The translations under genes and the position numbers were made by a program. A stretch of 64,000 bases of DNA from an uncultured Kordia sp. Lineage in GTDB: Bacteria; Bacteroidota; Bacteroidia; Flavobacteriales; Flavobacteriaceae. How positions within the stretch are numbered: the first letter of the stretch is position 1; the number at the start of each line of letters is the position of its first letter. Below the pieces are notes generated by a model. That model did no database searches. It was not told where the DNA came from and saw only the letters and a program-made list of their open reading frames with translations. The stretch covers positions 310,001-374,000 of the forward strand of contig NZ_CANMEZ010000003.1 of assembly GCF_947496985.1 (NCBI RefSeq), in the 5' to 3' direction. Shown in pieces: positions 51,534-59,989 of this stretch.

Positions 51534-54389
51534 ATGCCAAAAAGAGAAGACTTAAAATCAATTTTAATTATCGGATCAGGACCAATTGTTATTGGTCAAG
51601 CTTGTGAATTTGACTACTCAGGATCGCAAGCATTACGTTCACTAAGAGAAGATGGAATCGAAACAATTCTTATCAACTCAAACCCAGCAACCATCATGAC
51701 CGATCCTACAATGGCGGATCATGTATACCTAAAACCATTAACAACAAAATCTATTATTGAAGTTCTAAAAGAACATCCTCAAATTGATGCCGTTTTACCA
51801 ACTATGGGAGGACAAACTGCATTAAACTTATGTATTGAAGCAGATGAAAAAGGAATTTGGGAAGATTTTGATATAAAACTTATTGGAGTTGATATTGATG
51901 CGATCAATATTACAGAAGACCGTGAAAAGTTTAGAGAGTTAATGGGGGAAATTGGTGTTGGAATGGCGCCACAAGCCACAGCAACATCATTCTTAAAAGG
52001 AAAAGAAATTGCACAAGAATTTGGTTTTCCATTAGTAATTAGAGCATCGTATACACTAGGAGGAGCAGGAGCTTCAATTGTATATGATCCAGAAGATTTT
52101 GACGAATTATTACGTCGCGGATTAGAAGCTTCACCTATTCATGAAGTAATGATCGATAAAGCGATGATGGGTTGGAAAGAATACGAATTAGAATTATTAC
52201 GTGATAAAAATGACAACGTAGTAATTATCTGTTCTATTGAAAATATGGACCCAATGGGAATCCATACAGGAGATTCTATCACAGTAGCTCCAGCAATGAC
52301 TTTATCAGATCGTACATATCAGAAAATGCGTGATATGTCTATCAAAATGATGCGTAGTATTGGTGACTTTGAAGGTGGATGTAATGTTCAGTTTGCTGTA
52401 AGTCCTGACGATAAAGAAGATATTATCGCTATTGAGATCAATCCACGTGTATCACGTTCTTCAGCATTGGCAAGTAAAGCAACAGGATATCCGATTGCAA
52501 AAATTGCTGCTAAATTGGCTATCGGATACTCGTTAGACGAATTAGACAATCAAATTACAAAATCAACATCAGCATTATTTGAACCAACACTAGATTACGT
52601 AATCGTAAAAATTCCACGTTGGAACTTTGATAAATTTGAAGGTTCAGATCGAGAATTAGGATTACAAATGAAAGCGGTAGGAGAAGTAATGGGAATTGGA
52701 CGTTCATTCCAAGAAGCCCTACATAAAGCTACGCAATCACTTGAAATTAAGCGTAATGGTTTAGGAGCTGATGGGAAAGGATATAAAAATTACGATACAA
52801 TTATCAGTAAGCTTAGACATGCTTCTTGGGATAGAGTATTTGTAATATATGATGCCATTCAGATGGGAATTCCACTGAGTAGAATTCACGAAATTACAAA
52901 AATTGACATGTGGTTCTTACGTCAATATGAAGAATTACACCAGTTAGAAAAAGAAATCGCTTCGCATAATAAAATTGATAGTATTTCAAGAGATTTATTA
53001 TTAGAAGCTAAACAAAAAGGATTCGCAGATCGACAAATAGCACATATGTTAGGATGTTGGGAAAGTGAAGTATACAAAAAACGTGAAGACTTAGGAATTA
53101 AGCGTGTATACAAGTTAGTAGATACCTGTGCAGCAGAATTTACAGCAAAAACACCTTATTACTACTCTACGTTTGAAGCAGAAATTGAAACTGCTGATGG
53201 AAAACGTTTTGTACACAATGAAAGTGTAGTATCAGACAAAAAGAAAATAGTTGTATTAGGTTCTGGTCCAAATAGAATTGGACAAGGAATTGAATTTGAT
53301 TACTGTTGTGTGCATGGTGTATTAGCTGCGGCTGAATGTGGATACGAAACTATCATGATCAACTGTAACCCAGAAACGGTTTCTACCGATTTCGATACGG
53401 CTGATAAATTATACTTCGAACCAGTTTTCTGGGAACACATTTACGACATCATTCAACATGAGAAACCAGAAGGTGTTATTGTTCAATTAGGAGGACAAAC
53501 CGCGTTGAAATTGGCTGAAAAGCTAGATCGTCACGGAATCAAAATATTAGGAACAACTTATCAATCGTTAGATTTAGCGGAAGATAGAGGAAGTTTCTCT
53601 ACATTATTAAAAGAAAACAATATTCCTTATCCAGAATTTGGAGTGGCTGAGAATGCTGATGAGGCCTTGGCTTTAGCAGATGAGTTAGACTTCCCAATCT
53701 TGGTTCGTCCGTCATATGTACTTGGAGGACAAGGAATGAAAATTGTGATTAACAAGCAAGAATTGGAAGAAACTGTAGTAGACTTACTGCGTAAAATTCC
53801 AAATAATAAATTGTTGCTAGATCATTATTTAGATGGAGCAATAGAAGCAGAAGCGGATGCAATTTGTGACGGTGAAAATGTATACATCATTGGAATTATG
53901 GAACATATTGAGCCTTGCGGAATTCACTCTGGAGATTCAAACGCAACCTTGCCACCATTCAACTTAGGTGAGTTTGTGATGCAACAAATCAAAGATCATA
54001 CAAAAAAGATTGCTTTAGCATTAAACACTGTCGGATTAATTAACATTCAGTTTGCTATCAAAGACGATATGGTATACATCATTGAAGCCAATCCAAGAGC
54101 TTCTCGTACGGTTCCTTTCATCGCGAAAGCGTACAAAGAGCCATATGTAAACTATGCGACAAAAGTAATGTTAGGAGAGAAGAAGGTGACGGACTTCAAT
54201 TTTAATCCGCAATTAGAAGGATATGCCATCAAACAACCAGTATTCTCATTCAACAAATTCCCGAATGTAAATAAACGCTTAGGACCAGAAATGAAGAGTA
54301 CAGGAGAAAGCATCTTATTCATAGATAGCTTAAAAGATGACGAATTCTATAACTTATATTCAAGAAGAAAAATGTATTTAAGTAAATAA
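51534..54389 (+). CDS. carB: carbamoyl-phosphate synthase large subunit
   Basis: This 951-residue protein has two homologous ATP-grasp halves. The first holds GSGPIVIGQACEFDYSGSQA (near 13), RASYTLGGAGASIVYD and IEINPRVSRSSALASKATGY; the second GSGPNRIGQGIEFDYCCVHG (near 580), RPSYVLGGQGMKIVIN and IIEANPRASRTVPFIAKAYK. It makes carbamoyl phosphate from bicarbonate, glutamine-derived ammonia and ATP, for pyrimidines and arginine. It ends soon after GEKKVTDFNF at about 950, so the C-terminal MGS-like allosteric domain of the 1070-residue enterobacterial form is missing, as in other Bacteroidota I recall. carA is not adjacent. Confidence 0.97.
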   Translation: MPKREDLKSILIIGSGPIVIGQACEFDYSGSQALRSLREDGIETILINSNPATIMTDPTMADHVYLKPLTTKSIIEVLKEHPQIDAVLPTMGGQTALNLCIEADEKGIWEDFDIKLIGVDIDAINITEDREKFRELMGEIGVGMAPQATATSFLKGKEIAQEFGFPLVIRASYTLGGAGASIVYDPEDFDELLRRGLEASPIHEVMIDKAMMGWKEYELELLRDKNDNVVIICSIENMDPMGIHTGDSITVAPAMTLSDRTYQKMRDMSIKMMRSIGDFEGGCNVQFAVSPDDKEDIIAIEINPRVSRSSALASKATGYPIAKIAAKLAIGYSLDELDNQITKSTSALFEPTLDYVIVKIPRWNFDKFEGSDRELGLQMKAVGEVMGIGRSFQEALHKATQSLEIKRNGLGADGKGYKNYDTIISKLRHASWDRVFVIYDAIQMGIPLSRIHEITKIDMWFLRQYEELHQLEKEIASHNKIDSISRDLLLEAKQKGFADRQIAHMLGCWESEVYKKREDLGIKRVYKLVDTCAAEFTAKTPYYYSTFEAEIETADGKRFVHNESVVSDKKKIVVLGSGPNRIGQGIEFDYCCVHGVLAAAECGYETIMINCNPETVSTDFDTADKLYFEPVFWEHIYDIIQHEKPEGVIVQLGGQTALKLAEKLDRHGIKILGTTYQSLDLAEDRGSFSTLLKENNIPYPEFGVAENADEALALADELDFPILVRPSYVLGGQGMKIVINKQELEETVVDLLRKIPNNKLLLDHYLDGAIEAEADAICDGENVYIIGIMEHIEPCGIHSGDSNATLPPFNLGEFVMQQIKDHTKKIALALNTVGLINIQFAIKDDMVYIIEANPRASRTVPFIAKAYKEPYVNYATKVMLGEKKVTDFNFNPQLEGYAIKQPVFSFNKFPNVNKRLGPEMKSTGESILFIDSLKDDEFYNLYSRRKMYLSK

Positions 54390-54756
54390 GCTTACATTAT
54401 TTTTTAAATAGAAAATGCTTCCAGAAGACTTATGTTTTTTGGAAGCATTTTTAATATATAGAATTATGAAGTAAAGAATGTATTTCTTAATTTTGCTATA
54501 TTAATATTGTATAAAACATTTTATGTCTATAATATCATACTTGGATATTGTTAAATAAATAGTCAATTCTCTTATTGACTATCACTCCAACTCCAGATAC
54601 GCATCTGGAGCTTCACTATTTTTTTAAATTTTAAAAACATCACATTGATTGTGATTAGTTTCTATATATGTAATTTTCTATATAGGACACTATCTCGCAT
54701 ATGTATCTCATACATTCAATGCAAATGGTCACAATCTTTTTAAAGACATATTAAAC
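54390..54756. other. 367-bp intergenic region with two small hairpins
   Basis: It holds the carB terminator and two perfect short inverted repeats: AGTCAAT...ATTGACT at 54561-54580 and CTCCAGAT...ATCTGGAG at 54591-54610. They lie about 150-200 bp before rsgA and could form a leader structure. No gene or riboswitch was recognised. Confidence 0.45.
54412..54453 (+). terminator. intrinsic terminator of carB
   Basis: AAAATGCTTCC and GGAAGCATTTT form an 11-bp stem with an 18-nt loop and trailing T residues, 22 bp after the stop. Confidence 0.75.
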
Positions 54757-55821
54757 ATGAAACTAAAAGATTTCGGATACAATGAAAACATTAAAAAATT
54801 AAGATCAGAAATGAATCTTGAAAACTTTGACATTGGCAGAGTGAGTGCTCAACATAAAAATAAGTACATTGTAAAAACAGAAAAGGGAGATATAGAAGCA
54901 GAAATTACGGGAAACTTAAGATATTCAGCAGATGATAGTGAAGACTACCCAGCTGTTGGCGATTGGGTTTTTCTAATGGTTTATGACACTTCTTTAGCAT
55001 TGATATATAAGATAATACCAAGAAAATCTATTATTTCAAGAAAATCTGTTGGACAGTATGGAAAAAAGCAAGTGATAGCAACAAATATAGATTATGCTAT
55101 AGTTTTACAAGCTGTTGATAATGATTTTAATATCAACCGAATAGAACGATATTTAACGCTTTGTTATTCATCTAATGTCCAACCAATTATTGTACTGAAT
55201 AAAATTGATTTAATTGACAATACAAAGCTTGAAAAGTTAGTAAATTCAATTCGGGCAAGAATTAAAAAAGTGCCAATTGTTACTATCAGTACTAAAATAA
55301 CAGGAGGAATTGAACCTCTGAAAAAATATTTAGAAAAAGGTACAACGTATTGTTTACTAGGCTCATCAGGAGTAGGGAAATCTACCTTGACGAATAATTT
55401 ATTTGGAAAAGAAATGATGTTGACTAAAGAAATTCGACAACACGTAGAAAAAGGAAAACATACGACTACCCATAGAGAATTAATTGTAACAAATTATGGA
55501 ATTCTGATAGATACGCCAGGTATGAAAGAAGTTGGAATTGTTGATTCTTCGGAAGGAATACATACTGCATTTGAAGATATTATTGTATTAGCAAAACAAT
55601 GTAAATTTTCAAACTGTACACACACAAATGAAGTACATTGTGCAGTTTTAGAAGCAATTGATAATAATAGCTTGGATCAATCAATATATGATAACTATGT
55701 AAAGATTGAGAAGGAAAAAGTACACTTTGAATCCTCAATTGCTGAAAAAAGGAAAAAAGATAAAGATTTTGGCAAAATGGTAAAACAAATGAAGTATACT
55801 AAAAAAAGGACTAAATACTAA
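54757..55821 (+). CDS. rsgA: ribosome small subunit-dependent GTPase RsgA
   Basis: A 354-residue protein with an N-terminal OB fold (residues 20-100), then a circularly permuted GTPase: G4 VLNKIDLID (near 148) precedes G1 GSSGVGKSTL (near 204), with G3 DTPGMKEVG after. The C-terminal zinc knuckle reads CKFSNCTHTNEVHC (near 287), the C-x4-C-x-H-x5-C form. It assists 30S maturation. The length and lysine-rich ends are normal for the longer RsgA type. It is monocistronic with a hairpin after it. Confidence 0.93.
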   Translation: MKLKDFGYNENIKKLRSEMNLENFDIGRVSAQHKNKYIVKTEKGDIEAEITGNLRYSADDSEDYPAVGDWVFLMVYDTSLALIYKIIPRKSIISRKSVGQYGKKQVIATNIDYAIVLQAVDNDFNINRIERYLTLCYSSNVQPIIVLNKIDLIDNTKLEKLVNSIRARIKKVPIVTISTKITGGIEPLKKYLEKGTTYCLLGSSGVGKSTLTNNLFGKEMMLTKEIRQHVEKGKHTTTHRELIVTNYGILIDTPGMKEVGIVDSSEGIHTAFEDIIVLAKQCKFSNCTHTNEVHCAVLEAIDNNSLDQSIYDNYVKIEKEKVHFESSIAEKRKKDKDFGKMVKQMKYTKKRTKY

Positions 55822-55863
55822 ACCTAGTAAATTGATCCTTAATTATAAGTAGTAGTTAAAAAT

Positions 55864-55912
55864 AAATTCCAGTTTGAAAACAAGATATATTCCTGTTTTT
55901 AACTGGAATTTT
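55864..55912 (+). terminator. intrinsic terminator of rsgA
   Basis: AAATTCCAGTT and AACTGGAATTT form an outer stem, with extra pairing inside (GAAAACA against TGTTTTT), 42 bp after the stop. The T-run is short. Confidence 0.65.
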
Positions 55913-56055
55913 ATATGTTGTACTTATACTTTAGTGAAGATTAAATTCTTAACTGTAAGTAGCATAAAATAAAGATAATTTAGTCTAACGTAGATTTAAT
56001 AAATGCAACATTGAAGAAAATGTCACGTCTTTATGAAAACTAACATTCAAACCTT

Positions 56056-57507
56056 ATGAAAAGACTAAATTCTTTTTTTATCCTTATACTTTTTCTAATC
56101 AATATGTCTTGTACTGATCAAAAGAAAAAAGAAACTATTACTGAAATTACAAGCGAAATTGACACCTATCTCTCAGAGACAATGGAATTACACAATATCC
56201 CAGGATTGGCTTTAGCAGTAATTATAGATGATGTAATAGTATATGAAAAGTATTTGGGGAAATCGTCTTTAGAAAATAATCAGCTTGTTGATGAGCAGAC
56301 ATTATTCAGAGTTTTTTCAGCAACAAAACTAATTACTACCACAGGAATTTTCCAACTTATACAAGATGGAAAATTAGATTTAGAAGATACAATTTCAACA
56401 TATTTAGAAGATTTGCCTAAGCAATGGCAGGAAATTCAAATTAAAAATCTATTAAGTCATTCTTCTGGTTTGCCAGATATTATAAGGTATGAAAGTACAT
56501 TATCTGATAAAGCATTAATGGAGAAATTGTTCAAAGATGATATGGATTTTGTTACAGGAAATCAATTTAGATACAATCAAACCAATTATTGGTTACTTGC
56601 GCAAATTATCGAAAAAATTACAGGAATGACATTTGACGAATATATCCTTAAATATCAATTTGATAATACAACAACAGGTGTTTTATTCTCTTCAAATTCA
56701 CAAGAAATCATCCCAAATCGAGCTACTCGATACTTCTATAATAATGAAGTTAAAGAATTTGAAAAAGATACCAATAACAGTGGAATTAGAGGTCATTCTG
56801 GAAATGGACTAAATATTACACTTCAAAAATTTATAGAATGGAATAAGCGATTAGACGCTAATAAATTACTAAATAACAAAGTGAAATATGAAATGTGGAA
56901 ACCATTTAATTTTGCAAATCAAAAAGATACATTTTTACATGGTTGGGGAAATTATCCTGTAAATGAATTAGAATCCTATGGCTTTTCAGGAGGAAATTTA
57001 GCAGCATTTAGGAAATTTGTCAATCATAAAGCAACGATTATTCTATTATCTAACGGATATAAAATTCCAGCTCATGATATCATCATAAATGACATAGCAA
57101 GAATTGCGATTCCTGAATTAAAAGAAAAAGCTCCAACATTGGAAGAAGATGTCATGCGTTTTGTTTTAAATAGTAAATACACTGAAGCATCTCAAGCTTA
57201 CAAAAAGTTTGCACAAGAAAATCCAAAGGACGATGTTCTAAAATGGAGTATAAATAGTATTGGAAATTTATATTTATACAGCGAAAAAAATAAAGAGAAC
57301 GCATTTGAAATATTTAAAATTAATGCGGAGGTAAATCCAAATTGGTGGGTTTCTTTAGCTGGATTAGCAGAAGTTTATGAGCTGAAAAAAGACAGTCTCA
57401 ATGCAATTGAAAACTATAAAAAAGCAATTGAATTAAATAAAGAGAATCAATACAATTATAATGAACAAATGAAAAATAAAATTGAAGAACTAAACACAGG
57501 TAAATAG
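56056..57507 (+). CDS. class C beta-lactamase-family serine hydrolase with C-terminal TPR
   Basis: This 483-residue protein has a lipobox (FLINMSCTDQ, Cys near 17). Residues 35-360 form a beta-lactamase/penicillin-binding-protein fold: FSATKLITTTGIFQLIQDGK (near 92) holds the S-x-x-K catalytic pair, FRYNQTNYWLLAQIIEK (near 176) the Y-x-N, and HGWGNYPVNELESYGFSGG (near 295) the third motif. A TPR-like tail (about 395-475) follows. Members hydrolyse amides or esters, often D-amino-acid or peptidoglycan-related; the substrate is unknown. It is unlikely to be a true resistance enzyme. Confidence 0.85.
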   Translation: MKRLNSFFILILFLINMSCTDQKKKETITEITSEIDTYLSETMELHNIPGLALAVIIDDVIVYEKYLGKSSLENNQLVDEQTLFRVFSATKLITTTGIFQLIQDGKLDLEDTISTYLEDLPKQWQEIQIKNLLSHSSGLPDIIRYESTLSDKALMEKLFKDDMDFVTGNQFRYNQTNYWLLAQIIEKITGMTFDEYILKYQFDNTTTGVLFSSNSQEIIPNRATRYFYNNEVKEFEKDTNNSGIRGHSGNGLNITLQKFIEWNKRLDANKLLNNKVKYEMWKPFNFANQKDTFLHGWGNYPVNELESYGFSGGNLAAFRKFVNHKATIILLSNGYKIPAHDIIINDIARIAIPELKEKAPTLEEDVMRFVLNSKYTEASQAYKKFAQENPKDDVLKWSINSIGNLYLYSEKNKENAFEIFKINAEVNPNWWVSLAGLAEVYELKKDSLNAIENYKKAIELNKENQYNYNEQMKNKIEELNTGK

Positions 57508-57609
57508 TAAACTTAGAATTGAAAGCAGGCAGATATAAGGATAAAGTAATAGAATAAAAGGAACTTCATATTTTATTTATTACATTACGGTGTACTAAAA
57601 AAACTATAA

Positions 57610-58158
57610 TTGAACTTTCAAAAAACAAACCATACGCTAAAATCAGGTAAACAAATAACCATCAGATTGCCTGAAGAAAAAGACGCACAAGCTATTCTTG
57701 ATTTAAAAAGAGGCTACATAAAAAACACAAATACACTTCCGCTTACGCTGGATGATTATCCTAATGATCTGCAAAAAGAAAAACAACTTATAAACAGATA
57801 TGAAGAAAGTGAAAACAGTATCTTTTTAGTGGCTGAATACAATAGTAAACTCATCGGAAACATTGATCTAACAGGAAGTAAAAGATTCAAAATAAGTCAT
57901 ACAGCAATGCTTGGTATGGGAATTGATGAAAACTGGAGAAATCAAGGTTTAGGTAGAATTTTAATTAAGAGTGCTATAGAATGGGCTAAAAATCAATCTA
58001 AATTAGAAATCATTTGGTTAGATGTTTATGCTTCCAATGCGATTGGATATAACTTATATCTAAAAATGGGTTTTGAAATCAGCGGAACAATAAAAGGCTT
58101 TTTCAAACAAGAAGATACATATATTGACAAAGTTCAAATGTATCAGCAAATAAAGTAA
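57610..58158 (+). CDS. GNAT family N-acetyltransferase
   Basis: A 182-residue protein. ITIRLPEEKDAQAILDLKRG opens a GNAT fold; MGIDENWRNQGLGRILIKSA (near 115) is the acetyl-CoA pyrophosphate-binding loop (R/Q-x-x-G-x-G/A); DVYASNAIGYNLYLKMGFEI (near 140) is the C-terminal motif of RimI-like enzymes. A TTG at 57610 is the frame's likely start, since no ATG lies near. The substrate is unknown. Its stop codon coincides with the start of a 45-bp repeat shared with the region before the vWA gene at 59990. Confidence 0.8.
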   Translation: MNFQKTNHTLKSGKQITIRLPEEKDAQAILDLKRGYIKNTNTLPLTLDDYPNDLQKEKQLINRYEESENSIFLVAEYNSKLIGNIDLTGSKRFKISHTAMLGMGIDENWRNQGLGRILIKSAIEWAKNQSKLEIIWLDVYASNAIGYNLYLKMGFEISGTIKGFFKQEDTYIDKVQMYQQIK

Positions 58159-58202
58159 CAAACAACAAATTTCCATGATCCAATCTTTTCTTTAGTTTTA
58201 TA
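58158..58202 (+). repeat. 45-bp imperfect direct repeat, copy 1
   Basis: The segment beginning ACAAACAACAAAT and including TCCAATCTTTTC and TTTTATA reappears at 59879-59923 with about eight mismatches in 45 positions. It follows the GNAT gene and brackets the Crp/SDR segment. Confidence 0.6.
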
Positions 58203-58480
58203 AAAAAATACAACTTTTACACAAACTCAAACACACTAAAAGACGAATCTGAAACTAATAACTCTTCTAAAACGGTAGTACAAAAAAGTTTTATTCATGT
58301 AAGCTTAAAAATAGTAATTTAAAAGAAATCAAGCTCTTTATAGAAAACATAAAATATAGTGAGTTCTAGTTTGCTTGTTAAAACTTTAATGAACCTTCTA
58401 TTCAGTTTTTATTTACTAACTTTCGTGTTTAACCTAGGAATACATTTTATAAAATATGTTGATTGTAATTAACTAGAGGA
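58159..58480. other. 322-bp intergenic region before the first Crp/Fnr gene
   Basis: It contains repeat copy 1 at its start. TAACTTTC at 58417-58424 is a weak -7 box candidate for the regulator. No gene is visible. Confidence 0.45.
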
Positions 58481-59044
58481 ATGAAAAATTATTTAAAATC
58501 ATTTAATATACTCTCAAATGATGATATAGAATTATTTGAAAGTAAAGTAACTTATAAAAAGTTAGAGAAAGGAGATTTTTTCATTAAAGAAGGTAAAACG
58601 TGTAAAGAAATAGCGTTTGTAATTTCTGGGATATTCAGGTCATTTTATTATTCATCATCATCAGAAGAAGTAACATACTGTTTTACTTTTTCGAATTCCT
58701 TTGTTAGCGCATATTCTTCATTTTTATCTCAAGCTAAAACCGCTGAGAATATTCAAGCTTTAACAGCTGTTGAATTATTAGTGATTTCAAGAGATGAAAT
58801 TTTAAAATTAGAAAATTCAAGCTCCAACTGGCTTAGATTTTTCAAGCTCATTGCGGAGCAGGAATACATCGAAATGGAAAAAAGAATTTTTATTCTACAA
58901 AAAGAGACTGCTGAAAAAAGGTATCAAGACTTATTGACAAATGCTCCTGAATATTTACAATTAATCCCTTTAAACTATCTATCTTCTTATTTAGGAATTA
59001 CACAGCGGCATTTAAGTAGAATAAGAGCAAATATTTCTAATTAG
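58481..59044 (+). CDS. Crp/Fnr-family transcriptional regulator
   Basis: A 187-residue protein. The cyclic-nucleotide-binding-like beta-roll covers residues 20-105 (LEKGDFFIKEGKTCKEIAFV and SGIFRSFYYSSSSEEVTYCF). A C-terminal winged helix (YLGITQRHLSRIRANIS) resembles the short HTH of Bacteroidota Crp proteins, without the RETVSR-like helix. No Fe-S cysteines are visible, so it is not an Fnr-type oxygen sensor. It probably controls the SDR gene 70 bp downstream, or itself. Confidence 0.8.
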   Translation: MKNYLKSFNILSNDDIELFESKVTYKKLEKGDFFIKEGKTCKEIAFVISGIFRSFYYSSSSEEVTYCFTFSNSFVSAYSSFLSQAKTAENIQALTAVELLVISRDEILKLENSSSNWLRFFKLIAEQEYIEMEKRIFILQKETAEKRYQDLLTNAPEYLQLIPLNYLSSYLGITQRHLSRIRANISN

Positions 59045-59114
59045 ACAAATGTCCTAAAATAAGACCTTCATCACTTGATAAATTTGCATATGATTTAACT
59101 AAAATAGATATCAT

Positions 59115-59723
59115 ATGAAAACAATAATTTTAATTGGAGCAAACGGAAAAATAGGTCAAGCAGCTCTTACAGGCTTAGGAAAACATAAAATAATAACTGC
59201 AGGACGTGCTGCAGGTAGCTATGACTATCAAGTAGATATCACTAGTGTAAAATCCTTAAGAAAACTATATGAAGATGTAGGACATTTTGATGCCGTAGTA
59301 AATGCTGTTGGTGTTTGTGAATATGCCAATTTTACTGAAATGACTGAAGAACAATGGATGAACACCATTTTAAGTAAAATGATGGGGCAAATCAATATAG
59401 TGCGTATAGGTCAAGAATACATCGCAGATAACGGTTCTTTCTCATTAATTTCAGGAATTTTAAACGAGAAACCACTTCCTACAGCTATTGCTGATGCAAC
59501 AACTAGTGGAGCAATTGATACGTTTGTTAAATGTGTGGCATTTGAAATGCCAAGAGGAATTCGAATAAACTCTATAAATCCAACTGTTTTAGAAGAAGCT
59601 TGGGAATTATATGGGGAAATGATGCCTGGATTTCAACCAGTGCCTGGAGCTTTAGTAGGAAAAGCTTTTGAACGTTCTGTGGACGGATTTATTACTGGGC
59701 AAGTAATTTTTGTAGATGCATAA
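59115..59723 (+). CDS. short-chain dehydrogenase-like protein
   Basis: A 202-residue Rossmann protein starting ILIGANGKIGQAAL, an NADP-type GxxGxxG loop, with YQVDITSVKSLRKLY and VVNAVGVCEYANFTEM. At the place of the catalytic Ser-Tyr-Lys it shows SGILNEKPLPTAIADATTSG: Ser is present but Tyr and the following Lys are not where a canonical SDR has them. It may use a different catalytic arrangement or have lost activity. It follows the Crp gene and a TAAATTTG box (59079-59086), and ends in a hairpin. Confidence 0.75.
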   Translation: MKTIILIGANGKIGQAALTGLGKHKIITAGRAAGSYDYQVDITSVKSLRKLYEDVGHFDAVVNAVGVCEYANFTEMTEEQWMNTILSKMMGQINIVRIGQEYIADNGSFSLISGILNEKPLPTAIADATTSGAIDTFVKCVAFEMPRGIRINSINPTVLEEAWELYGEMMPGFQPVPGALVGKAFERSVDGFITGQVIFVDA

Positions 59724-59761
59724 AAAGAACTATCATCAGCGTAAATAAAAAATTAAACACT

Positions 59762-59783
59762 AAGTCCCTTTCGGGGCTTTTTT
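59762..59783 (+). terminator. intrinsic terminator of the SDR gene
   Basis: AAGTCCC and GGGGCTT pair across a TTTC loop with one wobble, followed by six T residues. Confidence 0.8.
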
Positions 59784-59878
59784 AGTTTTCATGATATACA
59801 TTAGATAGATACTAGTTTACTTCCCAAAGTATTTGCTTCTAACTGAAATTGTAGAACCTTAAAACAGAAAAATTAATT

Positions 59879-59923
59879 ACAAACAACAAATCTTCATTCT
59901 CCAATCTTTTCCGTATTTTTATA
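59879..59923 (+). repeat. 45-bp imperfect direct repeat, copy 2
   Basis: This matches copy 1 at 58158-58202 at about 37 of 45 positions and in the same orientation. It ends 66 bp before the vWA gene start. Confidence 0.6.
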
Positions 59924-59989
59924 GGAAAAAGAAAAATCTAGTAAAAACTTCAATCTTACACTAGAAAACCCGAAAAGAAAGGACGATTA

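Noticed and set aside
56056-57507. Calling the class C beta-lactamase-like gene an antibiotic-resistance gene
   Set aside because: The motifs only show the serine-hydrolase superfamily, and the lipoprotein signal plus TPR tail do not fit AmpC enzymes.
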